DNA of 64,000 nt from Strongylocentrotus purpuratus (lineage: Eukaryota; Echinodermata; Echinoidea; Camarodonta; Strongylocentrotidae): the NCBI RefSeq assembly GCF_000002235.5, contig NW_022145609.1, positions 32,031,301 through 32,095,300 on the forward strand, in the 5' to 3' direction. The notes below the pieces were generated by a model that was given only the letters and a program-made list of their open reading frames with translations, was not told the DNA's origin and made no database searches. Made by a program: the position numbers and the translations under genes. Shown here piece by piece: positions 55,600 to 64,000 of the stretch (within the stretch, counting starts at the first letter, position 1; every line of letters begins with the position of its first letter).

Positions 55600-56840
55600 T
55601 TTGTAACACTATCCGAAAGAACAATGGCTTTACACAGAAGCCATGCCTCATGCAGGTTAATTGTTATCAGCAGAACCAAGCTTTAGAACAATATTATTGC
55701 AGAAAATAATTGGACTTGAAACTTTGGGACTGACCTAGAGAAAGGATATCCAGGTTGAATTACGTTCGCTCTTTTCAACAAGCACTTTCTTCCTCTAAAC
55801 ACAAATATTTATCAATTCTGATATCCTGATCCATTTAATGATACGCGATAATTAGCCATTAGCGCTTTCCTCTGACCGTATGATTCATCCAGTGGCGTAT
55901 CCAGACCTTGTCCCCCAGAGGAGATCCCCCCCCCCCAAAAAAATAATATCAATCACCGTATTATTATAGATAACCACTTCAACCTGCGCCCCCGTTTCCC
56001 TCTTTTATATACGTTTACAAGTAGGTCGTCCATGCTTGACACTAGGGACTTTTAGATTCGCACGAAGACAATGGGGATTGCTACGATCGACGTCCTTTTA
56101 ATGCACTGCCTTGAATGGACGTCACACGTTTCAGTCCACGCAAATCTAAAAGTCTCTATTACTCCTCTTTTCCCCTTTTCACTTCTTTTCGAATCTAAAC
56201 TTTATTTTATTATTTTGTATAGAATCCTGCCCATATTTCATGGATTCTCAAAAGCAGTGCGCTCCATGTGTTTATTATAACAAAACATATGAACCGATAA
56301 AATTAGAATTTCCCGAGTGATATCATGTCGAGGCCGCGCATGCAGGCTAGGCCGAGGTTGAAATACAATAGCACTTAACCTATTTGATGTATGATAAATA
56401 TTTGGAAATATAATTATGTCATATCGACTCAAGCATTCATGCTTATGAGTTGGCCTCTGCATTTATCTTGATACTTTGACTTAGGGCCTACCTCATACCT
56501 TCAAGTCTTCAATTATATATATGCATTTGTTATGTGTGTGTATTTCAGTTGTCACTCATTATTATATCATTATACTTTTATTGTTATTTTAATGTTTTGT
56601 TTTTGATTTATCAATCAATGCAGAAACGTCTGCTAAACAAAAAAATATAAAAGCAACTAATATATCAAGGATGAGCAATTTTTAACAATGAAAACAACAT
56701 TTAGAAGTAATATCCCCAACCAGTATATAACATAGACTGCCGAAAGAGGTTTGAGTTCATTCCGAAATTGTGCCTTTTTTTTTTCTTTCCGAGACTTTGA
56801 ACACGGCGAAGACAAGTTGTTAGAACTATTGAAAGAGTGC
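55600..56840. other. Upstream region of the lectin, no further gene seen
   Basis: AT-rich. CAGTGGCGTATCCAGACC at 55891 followed by a C run looks like the left end of another hAT-like element whose right end is not found. GTCACACGTTTCAGTCC and TTAGATTCGCACGAAGAC near 56050 show a weak inverted relation to CGCAAATCTAAAAG near 56141. No exons are supported. Confidence 0.35.
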
Positions 56841-56844
56841 AAGG

Positions 56845-56972
56845 TAAACGTTTGAAAGCTCTGTTTTTGGTATATATCAATGATTTGCCTCGACCATCAG
56901 ATGATAATTTCTTCAATTACAGATTAATTGCAGATGATTCAACTTTTTTCAATGCATTTCCTCCAATCAAGT
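56845..56972 (+). pseudogene. LINE reverse transcriptase fragment
   Basis: One frame reads ALFLVYINDLPRPSDDNFFN, then YRLIADDSTFFNAF, that is motifs B2 and C (IADD in place of the usual FADD) of a non-LTR reverse transcriptase. The sequence before it only partly keeps frame and nothing follows. It is a short old fragment. Confidence 0.6.
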
Positions 56973-56998
56973 AAACATAACCTGACTTAAATAAAATC

Positions 56999-57075
56999 TT
57001 CACGAAGTGACGGTAGTGAGGAAAATCTGCACGCAAATTGAATGCGATTTCCATTCACTACCGTCACTTCGTGAA
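56999..57075. mobile_element. 77-bp palindromic MITE-like hairpin
   Basis: Perfect 21-base inverted arms, starting TTCACGAAGTGACGGTAGTG and ending with the exact complement, around a loop of 35 bases that itself holds GCACGCAAATTGAATGCG. It is probably a very short non-autonomous transposon. The flanking bases do not give a clear duplication. Confidence 0.65.
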
Positions 57076-57565
57076 AATAGGGACGAAATGATTGGTCATA
57101 TCGATGAAAACAAATTATATGGTGATTATACGGTCAAGAAGGAAACAGATTTTGTCTGAGTTTTAATCAAAATGCACGGCCATGCATGGTCTGAACGAGG
57201 TTGAAGTTGCATCCCTGAACATTGATTGGATTAATATTGATAACTCGTTTATGGAAAGATCATATAAAGGGAATATGCATAATCCTTAGCATTTTTTGTT
57301 GTTGGAATTACTCATCGATTAAGCCATTTTGTTCTGCAATACATTATTAGCATTGTTTATTATTCTTTTGTTCACCCACACAGCTCCAACGGCCTTGAGG
57401 TCTGGTGTGCAAATCAGTGACTTCCTAACATTATGTTGACATGATACTGATTACAAAGGTACACTGATTATTACCAGCCTGGATATCCCGGGGGGGGGGG
57501 GTCGGCTATTATACACCAATGCTACCCACTCGTTTCCCAACCTCTGAAATGGACCCCCTATATAT
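57076..57565. other. Stretch without recognisable gene
   Basis: AT-rich with a G run at 57490-57500. Nothing could be assigned. Confidence 0.4.
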
Positions 57566-58103
57566 AGAGTTTGTTTGTTTGTTTGTTTGTTTGTTTTATT
57601 TCCACTTTTTCATATCAATACAAAGAAACATACAAATGAATATAATGAATAACATGTAAGTTTGACAAAGTTTGTTTCTAGTTTAAATAAAAGTTTCATA
57701 CTGTTACAAAAGGAAAAAGCAGGAGACCACATGTCGTAAGCGTAAATGCTTGAACATGACCGTGGCCTCTGCCGAGTTAACAAAATAAAAGAACAACCCA
57801 TGCAACTGCATTGTATTCAATGTTAAATAAGATATAAGTGAAGTGATTAAAAGTGAGCATGGCTGATTTAATTTTGAGTGAAAATAACAAAACAAATTTA
57901 GTGAAATATTTCGTGTTGAGAAGTGCATTTGTGCAAGGTGCAAAAAATTTAGCTTGGTGGAACAAAAAGAGACTAATACCGTGATATTTAATTGTGTGTT
58001 GGTTTCAGTTACGGGTGATAATATTAAAATGTATGCAGGGTCCATTTCTGTTGACAAAGACAGAACAATTCAAGACATAACAAATTAGATAATTTTTAAA
58101 TTT

Positions 58104-59825
58104 CTATGTTATAAGATCTAGTAAACTATACTGAGTTAACAAATATGCTTTCATATAAGCTTTAAAAGAATAAAGGGAGGTCCTAGTTTTAATATGGTTC
58201 GGTAAGTTATTCCAAATATCTGGTCCATGGTGTCTAATTGATCGTAGGGCTAAACTAAGTTTGGGATTATTAAGATGGTAATCATGAGCATGTCGAGTTA
58301 AATATGAGTGTACGTTTACATTTAATAAATAAAAGTTTAAGAAAGATGCTGGAAGAGTTTTGGAAGTGTACTTATACATAAAAATGGCAGTTTGGAGCGT
58401 ATGTATATCATAAACCTTTAATGTTTTTAATTGACTAAATAACGGGTTCGAATTTGCAAGATAGTTAGAGTGTGTACAAATACGAATTGCTCTCTTCTGC
58501 AAAAGAAATATTGAGTTTATTTTAGTTTTACTACAGTTTGCCCATATAATATTACAATATGTTATATATGGTAAAATTAAAGTATTATAAAGCATAAACA
58601 AAGATCTATCATTTATCAAACATTTCATTTTATACAAAATACCAATATTCCGGGATATCAAAATATTTATGTTATGAATGTGTTCGTTCCAAGACAAATT
58701 TGAGTCAATAATAACTCCTACCAGGGATAAACCATCTATAAACAAATTACATTGTGGTTGGTCTTGGGAGTTAATAGTTCTAAAACGGATAAAATTAGTT
58801 TTACTTATATTTAAGGATAATTTATTACATTTAAACCATATTGAAATATTACACAAATCATGATTTACAGTATCAACGAGTGTATCAATATTTTTGTGTG
58901 AGTAAAGTATATTTGTATCGTCGGCAAAAAGAATGTAAGTTAGAATATTTGATGATTTTATTATATCATTTACATAAATCAAAAATAAGAGCGGGCCTAA
59001 GATGGAGCCTTGAGGAACTCCACATGTGAGGTTCAATTTTGAGGAACTATTAGAATGATAATAAACATACTGTGTTCTATTTTTAAGATAGTCCTCAAAC
59101 CAGGATAGAGCAAGGCCTCTGATACCATAGTGTTCTAGTTTATGAAGTAAGATTGTATGATCAATGGTATCAAAGGCCTTACTCAGATCCATAAAAACAC
59201 CTATAACATGCTTCTTATTTGCGAGAGATTCAATTATTTTATCACAAAGTTTAATTAAAGCAAAATCAGTTGAATGATTTTTCCTAAATCCAAACTGGTT
59301 AGGAATCAAAATATCGTGCTTATTCAAAAAAGAAATCAATCTTTTATATACCAATTTCTCAAAAACCTTTGAAATACTTGATAATAATGATATGGGACGA
59401 TAATTTTGAAGTTTCGATGGGTCATCTTTTTTATGAATCGGTATAACCTTAGCAATTTTTAATAAGTTAGGACAGGAACCAGTGGAAAGAGAAATGTTAC
59501 ATAATATATGAACCAATGGAGAAACAATAAAGTGTATTATTTGCTTAATGAGATTCATACTTAACCCATCTGGTCCTGATGACTTGCTTGATTTCAGTGA
59601 TTGAACTATACTAACTACCTCATGAATTGTTGTGGGAGTAAAGAATAATGAATTTTCAGAGGGTTCTAAAAGATATTGAGAAAAATGATTGTTGCCAGCA
59701 TCTATCTTAGAGGCTAATGTGGGACCTACATTAACAAAGTACTCATTAAAATAATTAGCACATTCATTCAAATTATTAATGTCTTGTCCATTAACATTAA
59801 TGGTTGTATTAATATGTTTTTTTCT
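58104..59825 (-). CDS. LINE ORF2, reverse transcriptase part
   Basis: Copies element RNA at the nicked target. From the A7 run at 59817-59823 the frame reads KKHINTTINVNG and continues for about 570 residues: AKVIPIHKKDD, NYRPISLLSSISKVFEKLVY, FGFRKNHSTDFA, motif A FMDLSKAFDTIDH, motif B CGVPQGSILGPLLFLIYVND, motif C FADDTN, KLSLNISKTNF, GVIIDSNLSWNEHI, and the C-terminal GPDIWNNLPNHIK and SFKAYMKAYL. All catalytic aspartates are present. The frame stays open upstream to 59882, but that part is out-of-frame reading of the endonuclease end, so its ATG is not a real start. It joins the endonuclease frame if the A7 run is one base shorter. Differs clearly in sequence and tail from the LINEs at 4053 and 51946. 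Confidence 0.92.
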   Translation of the reverse strand, partial: RKKHINTTINVNGQDINNLNECANYFNEYFVNVGPTLASKIDAGNNHFSQYLLEPSENSLFFTPTTIHEVVSIVQSLKSSKSSGPDGLSMNLIKQIIHFIVSPLVHILCNISLSTGSCPNLLKIAKVIPIHKKDDPSKLQNYRPISLLSSISKVFEKLVYKRLISFLNKHDILIPNQFGFRKNHSTDFALIKLCDKIIESLANKKHVIGVFMDLSKAFDTIDHTILLHKLEHYGIRGLALSWFEDYLKNRTQYVYYHSNSSSKLNLTCGVPQGSILGPLLFLIYVNDIIKSSNILTYILFADDTNILYSHKNIDTLVDTVNHDLCNISIWFKCNKLSLNISKTNFIRFRTINSQDQPQCNLFIDGLSLVGVIIDSNLSWNEHIHNINILISRNIGILYKMKCLINDRSLFMLYNTLILPYITYCNIIWANCSKTKINSIFLLQKRAIRICTHSNYLANSNPLFSQLKTLKVYDIHTLQTAIFMYKYTSKTLPASFLNFYLLNVNVHSYLTRHAHDYHLNNPKLSLALRSIRHHGPDIWNNLPNHIKTRTSLYSFKAYMKAYLLTQYSLLDLIT

Positions 59826-61053
59826 TACCCGTAAGATCTTTGATAATATTCCAAAGAGAATTATTGTTTTGAGTACTCGCAATTTTATTTGAGTAATATA
59901 ATTTGCGGGATAGCCGAATAATAGATGTTAACTTATTTCTATATTTTTTATATTTATCTAAATCAATATGATCTTTACTTCTTAACGCTTTCTTATATAA
60001 TCGATTGCGAGTCGCAATCGATCGTAAAATGCCCCTCGTTGTCCATGGTTTCTTAGCCTTTTTTTTATTTAACTTAATTCGAACCAAAGGTATATTTTTG
60101 TTGTAATAATACATTAATTTATTCAAAAATATATCGTAAGCATCATTTGCAACTACTAAATTAAATACATCAACCCAAGATTCTGATGCTAAGTCCGCCC
60201 GAAAGCTCTGAATATTAGCATCCGTTTCTTTCCGAACGTATATATACTTCATGGACTCATGTTTAAATAACTGAATTGTAGGGGAAATAACAAATATGGG
60301 GAAGTGATCAGAAATATCAGAATACAATATTCCATTCTGACTGTTTTCATTAAAAATATTCGAAAATATATTGTCTATTAAAGTTTCAGTTATACTAGTT
60401 ATTCGGGTAGCTTTGTTAATATGTGGATGGAGGGAATAAGAAGAGAGTGTAGTTAGTAACCTAAGTCCAATATTATTCAATGCAGGTGGTAGAAGATTAA
60501 TATTATAATCCCCCATAAGATATATGATTTTATTTTCACGCGATATTAAAGAAAGACTTTCTTCTAATCTATCTACAAACGTATCAATATTACTATGAGG
60601 AGGTCTATACATTACTCCAACAAGTATATTTTTAGCTTGTTTATTTATAATTTCAATAAAAATATATTCGGAGCCATCTACACTTAAGTCAGGTCTCTCT
60701 TTAAATGTTAAGGAATCATGAATGTACAAGGCTACTCCACCCCCTCGTCCATAATTACGATCAGCTCTAATTAGTTTATAATTTTCAATATTAAATAAAG
60801 GAGGTGATTTATTATTCAACCATGTTTCCGTTATCCCTATTATGGAAAACGGAAAATGTTGTATAGAAGAAAAAAATAAATCCATAGAATCGAAGTTTTT
60901 ATTCATGCTTCTAGCATTAATATGCAACAAACTAAGGGACTGTTGATTATGGCCATCATTATTTAAATTAAAAGCAGCGTTGAAATCGTCAGTAGTAAAA
61001 TATGTTGACTCATTTTCTGTTACATCTTGGTTAATTTCTAAATCAAAATTCAT
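59809..61053 (-). CDS. LINE ORF2, apurinic-like endonuclease part
   Basis: N-terminal 414 residues of ORF2: the endonuclease that nicks target DNA to prime reverse transcription. Motifs in order: LLHINARSMNKN (about 40-51), the catalytic glutamate in IGITETWLNN, GRGGGVALYIHDSL, VGVMYRPPHSN, MGDYNINLLP, TRITSITETLIDNIF and SDISDHFPIF with the catalytic histidine. ATG at 61053 gives MNFDLEINQD and a short acidic lead, the usual arrangement, so I accept it as the start. The frame ends at 59809 just after DLTGKKK because one extra A in an A7 run (59817-59823) shifts it. The reverse transcriptase continues in the next frame. Confidence 0.92.
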   Translation of the reverse strand: MNFDLEINQDVTENESTYFTTDDFNAAFNLNNDGHNQQSLSLLHINARSMNKNFDSMDLFFSSIQHFPFSIIGITETWLNNKSPPLFNIENYKLIRADRNYGRGGGVALYIHDSLTFKERPDLSVDGSEYIFIEIINKQAKNILVGVMYRPPHSNIDTFVDRLEESLSLISRENKIIYLMGDYNINLLPPALNNIGLRLLTTLSSYSLHPHINKATRITSITETLIDNIFSNIFNENSQNGILYSDISDHFPIFVISPTIQLFKHESMKYIYVRKETDANIQSFRADLASESWVDVFNLVVANDAYDIFLNKLMYYYNKNIPLVRIKLNKKKAKKPWTTRGILRSIATRNRLYKKALRSKDHIDLDKYKKYRNKLTSIIRLSRKLYYSNKIASTQNNNSLWNIIKDLTGKKKTY

Positions 61054-61398
61054 ATGACTAAATTCAATATAGGCCTACAATTATCAAATAAAATAATTAA
61101 GAAATGGGCCCATGTAATGATTTGAATATGATGTAGAATAATAAAGTCTGTTTGATATGTAACGTTAAGTATGTAAAATGTTTCACTTCGTACTAGTCTC
61201 AATATAAACAGTCGTTTCACCGTGGGTGCATGTGCAATGACTTGTGCAAGTGCTAAAATAATACAAAGAATGGTGAGTGAATGAACGGAACAGCGAATTG
61301 CAGCCATTGGTGGCGGTTCCGGTTTAGTACTGACCACCGCCAGTTCAGGAAAAAAAAGGGGAAAAAAAGAAAAAAAAGAAAGAAAAGGGGGGGGGGGA

Positions 61399-61944
61399 AT
61401 AATTAAACATGAGAGAACGTACAGTATTAAAGGCAAATATGTGTGGGTATATACAGGGACAGGTAAGAGGAATGCAGGTTAGAATAGATCATTTAAATGC
61501 GCAAGAGTGTATAGGTTACGAGGCTCCAAAGAAATAGATCAGGGTCTGCCTTTCATAATTATGCTACAACAGTATTGATGGTAAACAGCAAGGAATTTAT
61601 ATTACAGTGAATCGTATCGACACAGTTAACAATGTATTTTTATTCGACTTTATTTAACAATAAGAATGTTACACCTGCGAATTACCACGCAGTTAACCTC
61701 AATACATGTGGGCAGTTCTTAAACAAATAATAACAAAGACAATATAAAGAAAGAGGAACAGATCGCAATCTAGAGTCTTAATCTGTAAAAAGGGAATTGT
61801 TAACAATCAAGATAAAGTTGTTTAAGATCAATCCTTCCAATAAAATGTGTTTATATTACATAACATAACAGACGTAGGGAATAGATTTAAAAAACAACGG
61901 AAATTCTACAGTGTTAACATTTAGAAAGCATGTTTTCTGTTGTG
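61399..61944. other. Stretch without recognisable gene
   Basis: Upstream of the LINE, AT-rich, short frames only. Nothing could be assigned. Confidence 0.4.
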
Positions 61945-62341
61945 GGGCAATTCCACGGTAACGGAAGGACACTCAGACAAGATTTTTGAACTTCAGGTTC
62001 ATACTAAAAGAACTGTTTTATTAGTATAAGATGTGAAACAGTACAGATATAATACCTATATAAGTGCCTTTAATTCTCCCCCAAAAAATTGTCATTATAG
62101 TTAAGTAGTTTAAGAATGTGCATATTAATTATCTCGGTAACGGAAGGACATAAAAATGGACATGGTTTTTCCAGTTAATTAGTGTTTATCCAAACTTTGT
62201 GAAGTTGATGAAGCTTTCCACTTGACTGAAACACATTTTGTTCCCCATAGTTTAATACATACTAATAAAACATTTCTTTTAGTATGAACCTGAAGTTCAA
62301 AAATCTTGTCTGAGTGTCCTTCCGTTACCGTGGAATTGCCC
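61945..62341. mobile_element. 397-bp MITE with 80-base inverted ends
   Basis: The ends GGGCAATTCCACGGTAACGG and ...CCGTTACCGTGGAATTGCCC pair for about 80 bases, including CAGACAAGATTTTTGAACTT and GGTTCATACTAAAAGAA. TGTG flanks both sides (61941-61944 and 62342-62345), a 4-bp duplication. The inner phrase CGGTAACGGAAGGACA recurs at about 62133. The superfamily is not decided. No coding sequence. Confidence 0.8.
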
Positions 62342-62702
62342 TGTGGGTAAAGGCACTCACCCCGAAAACGCACACACGACCCGGGAAGCACGACAAAAGG
62401 AACCGATACGCTTTACAAATCGTATAGAGCACGAGCTCCAGCCATGCATACCAAGCCGCGGGCAGGTCCCCGAAGAGAATGTCGTTAATTAGCATAGCAA
62501 AATATTTATTTCAAACAAAATTTTATAAAGAAAAAAAGAAAAAAAAGAAGAAAAAAAATCACTCTGCGATAGGAAAAATTTCTATAGTATTTGAAAGGAT
62601 AGTATTTTTAAGTTATCATAATACCAATACTGAAAAAAAATTGCAACTGGCAGAATTCATTTCAGTGTCGATAACATGAGGAAAATACATGCATAACATC
62701 AT

Positions 62703-63148
62703 GGCTAGTACAAATCCATGAAATAAAACAAGTAAATGTATCACAGTGCAACATTTTTGGTTTCAACTAGTCTTTCGAGTCTGTATAGTGGTCACATAAT
62801 TACAAACAAACAAAAATTCCATGATTGAAAATATTGCGGAAGTGACAACAAACGATTATAAATACAAAGAGGAAGAAAAAAAAATCTATATATATATATA
62901 ATATGACAAAAATACAAAAACATCATGGTACAAAATATCCATGAAATAAAACAAGTAAATGTGCCACAGTACAACATTTTCAATTTCTACTAGTCTTTCA
63001 AGTCTGTAAAGTGGTCACAATTTTTTTTTTTTTTTAATTCCATGATTGAAAATATTGCGGAAGTGACAACAAACAATTATAAATACAAAGAGGAAGAAAA
63101 AAAAATCTATATATATATATATAATATGAAAAAAATACAAAAATATCT
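62703..63148. repeat. Tandem duplication of 223 bases
   Basis: Two adjacent copies starting ATCCATGAAATAAAACAAGT (62714 and 62937), each with CTAGTCTTTC(G/A)AGTCTGTA, CCATGATTGAAAATATTGCG, ATAAATACAAAGAGGAAG and an AT dinucleotide run. Few differences separate them. Confidence 0.85.
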
Positions 63149-63655
63149 TGACATTTTTGCGTCAAGAAAAACAAAATATACATGTACTTTATTATATGCG
63201 TAAGTACATAAATACTTTAACATGCATTATGTATATACGTTTGATTTTTAAAGCGTATAATTCATATCATATGCAAGGGCGAGACATAAATAACCGAAGT
63301 TGAAAGTCGGTGTGTCCATACAGAGTTCTATTTCGGTTTAACCATGTCCATCACATATTTCCTTAAAATGTTATGTAGAGGTTTTAATGGGCGAACATAC
63401 AAGAGTCTAAAATAAATGTTCAATCAAATGTATAATTTGATCATTGTTCATTCTTTGTATGTCAAGTCATTGTTTCTCACATAGTATTTTTTCATCCTTC
63501 TTTTTTCTCTTTCGGCGTAAATAAGAGTCTGTAATGTTGAACAGAGAGAAATATAATACAGCGAGCAAAGAAGAACAAAAAGAAAACAAAAAACGTATTT
63601 TATCGTAGAATAAATACGTAGTTCATGCTTACATCTTTTGTTGTTTTGATAGGTA
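63149..63655. other. Stretch without recognisable gene
   Basis: AT-rich, downstream of the ORF1-like frame on the minus strand. GATGTAAGCATG at about 63626-63637 (minus) could be a splice donor but proves nothing. Nothing else is seen. Confidence 0.35.
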
Positions 63656-64000
63656 TCATTCCTGGTGATTATTCCATGTGTTGGTGCCTTTGTTTTTCCA
63701 TTGTAAGATCACAGAGGTGCCTTGAACAATTATCCTGGTGGATAGACCTCGTTCCTTTCGGAGCTTGTAGGCCTCGTTAGCTAAGATGCCGCGTCGTTGT
63801 TTCAGGACAGGCGGTAGGTCCGTCCTGACAGTGATACGGCTCGCTTGGGCAGGTGGGGTGGGCGTTGGCTGGTTACCTCCTGGTCCGGCTCCTAGGGTGC
63901 GGCTGCGTAGTTGGCGCTGGAAGAGTGATAGGACGTGATCGCGGTCGGCCATGACGGCAAATCGGGCAATGATGGGGGTCGGTGATCGGGGCTGGGTGTT
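63656..64000 (-). CDS. LINE ORF1-type protein, C-terminal part, runs off the window
   Basis: The minus-strand frame is open from the window edge to the stop at 63656 (115 residues). It reads PIIARFAVMADRDHVLSLFQ and then, after a P/T-rich linker, ITVRTDLPPVLKQRRGILAN and EAYKLRKERGLSTRIIVQG. IIxRF plus DRDxVL is the last strand and helix of the RRM-like domain of L1-type ORF1 proteins, and DLPPxLxxxR with LR is the start of the C-terminal domain. These proteins coat LINE RNA. The ATG at 63952 lies within the domain, so it is not the start. It is 2.6 kb from the LINE at 57570-61398 and need not belong to it. A domesticated host exon cannot be excluded. Confidence 0.6.
   Translation of the reverse strand, partial: NTQPRSPTPIIARFAVMADRDHVLSLFQRQLRSRTLGAGPGGNQPTPTPPAQASRITVRTDLPPVLKQRRGILANEAYKLRKERGLSTRIIVQGTSVILQWKNKGTNTWNNHQE

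Larger units (their letters stand above)
57570..61398 (-). mobile_element. Nearly full-length LINE (CR1/L2/Jockey-like group)
   Basis: On the minus strand: a 5' leader from about 61398, endonuclease, reverse transcriptase, a 530-base 3' untranslated region and a tail of about seven CAAA units (57570-57596). Together the two coding parts give about 980 residues, the normal length of ORF2 in this group. No ORF1 is seen directly upstream. The only break noticed in ORF2 is a one-base change in an A7 run, so this is a young copy. The 5' limit is approximate. Confidence 0.88.

Noticed and set aside
61050-61436. 128-residue frame upstream of the LINE endonuclease as an ORF1
   Set aside because: Hydrophobic and low-complexity, with no RRM, coiled coil or zinc knuckle; it fits an untranslated leader.
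1-64000. Retroviral, LTR or Polinton remnants
   Set aside because: No LTR pair, integrase, capsid or protease motif was recognised; all reverse transcriptases seen are of the non-LTR type.

Overview
This window looks like an echinoderm genome, most likely a sea urchin. The one clear host gene is a small secreted C-type lectin on the minus strand (54016-55420, three exons). Its mature protein begins GCCCPTFW and carries a QPD sugar-binding motif, the pattern of the sea urchin coelomic lectin echinoidin. The rest of the 64 kb is dense, layered repeat: AT-rich background, very long G/C homopolymers, minisatellites, satellite arrays, DNA transposons with readable target-site duplications (TSDs), SINE pieces and LINEs. 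I recognise no retrovirus, LTR element or Polinton.

Layout. 1-1050: a minisatellite remnant and two TTAA-flanked MITEs. 1100-2650: a LINE-like tail, an AT-rich repeat and three tandem hairpins. 4053-5936: a 5'-truncated LINE with an open reverse transcriptase. 5983-6586: a hAT MITE with a perfect 8-bp TSD. 7675-8033: a tandem duplication holding a possible exon. 9300-31520: mostly hAT-like non-autonomous elements (TIRs starting CAGGCGC or CAGGGGCGTCGC), four of them in this stretch with good or probable 8-bp TSDs, nested in each other and in a 215-bp tandem repeat. Their interiors are built of minisatellites, polypurine tracts and a 112-bp satellite. A foldback element, a Helitron-like element, a Mutator-like MITE and a SINE sit inside them.

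32883-35560: a terminal-inverted-repeat element with subterminal TTCGTACGAA motifs, split by another hAT insertion. 36700-39000: a degenerate duplicated region with one MITE. 40100-50225: two copies of a repeat with a TATGAATAGCGACCC minisatellite, an AAGTGCCCC minisatellite, two inverted 1.3-kb elements flanking a second copy of the CAGGGGCGTCGC hAT element, and a 0.9-kb palindrome made from a tRNA-derived sequence. 51002-51421: a short element carrying a decayed C2H2 zinc-finger fragment.

51946-53650: a decayed LINE in the same group as the first. 54016-55420: the lectin gene. 57570-61400: a nearly complete LINE (endonuclease plus reverse transcriptase) with one frame break visible in its ORF2, in an A7 run. 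63656-64000: the end of a LINE ORF1-type protein that continues past the window edge.

The repeats have inserted into each other in an order that can be read from the TSDs. The most unusual theme is a clan of hAT-like families that share and appear to exchange the same minisatellite and satellite modules.
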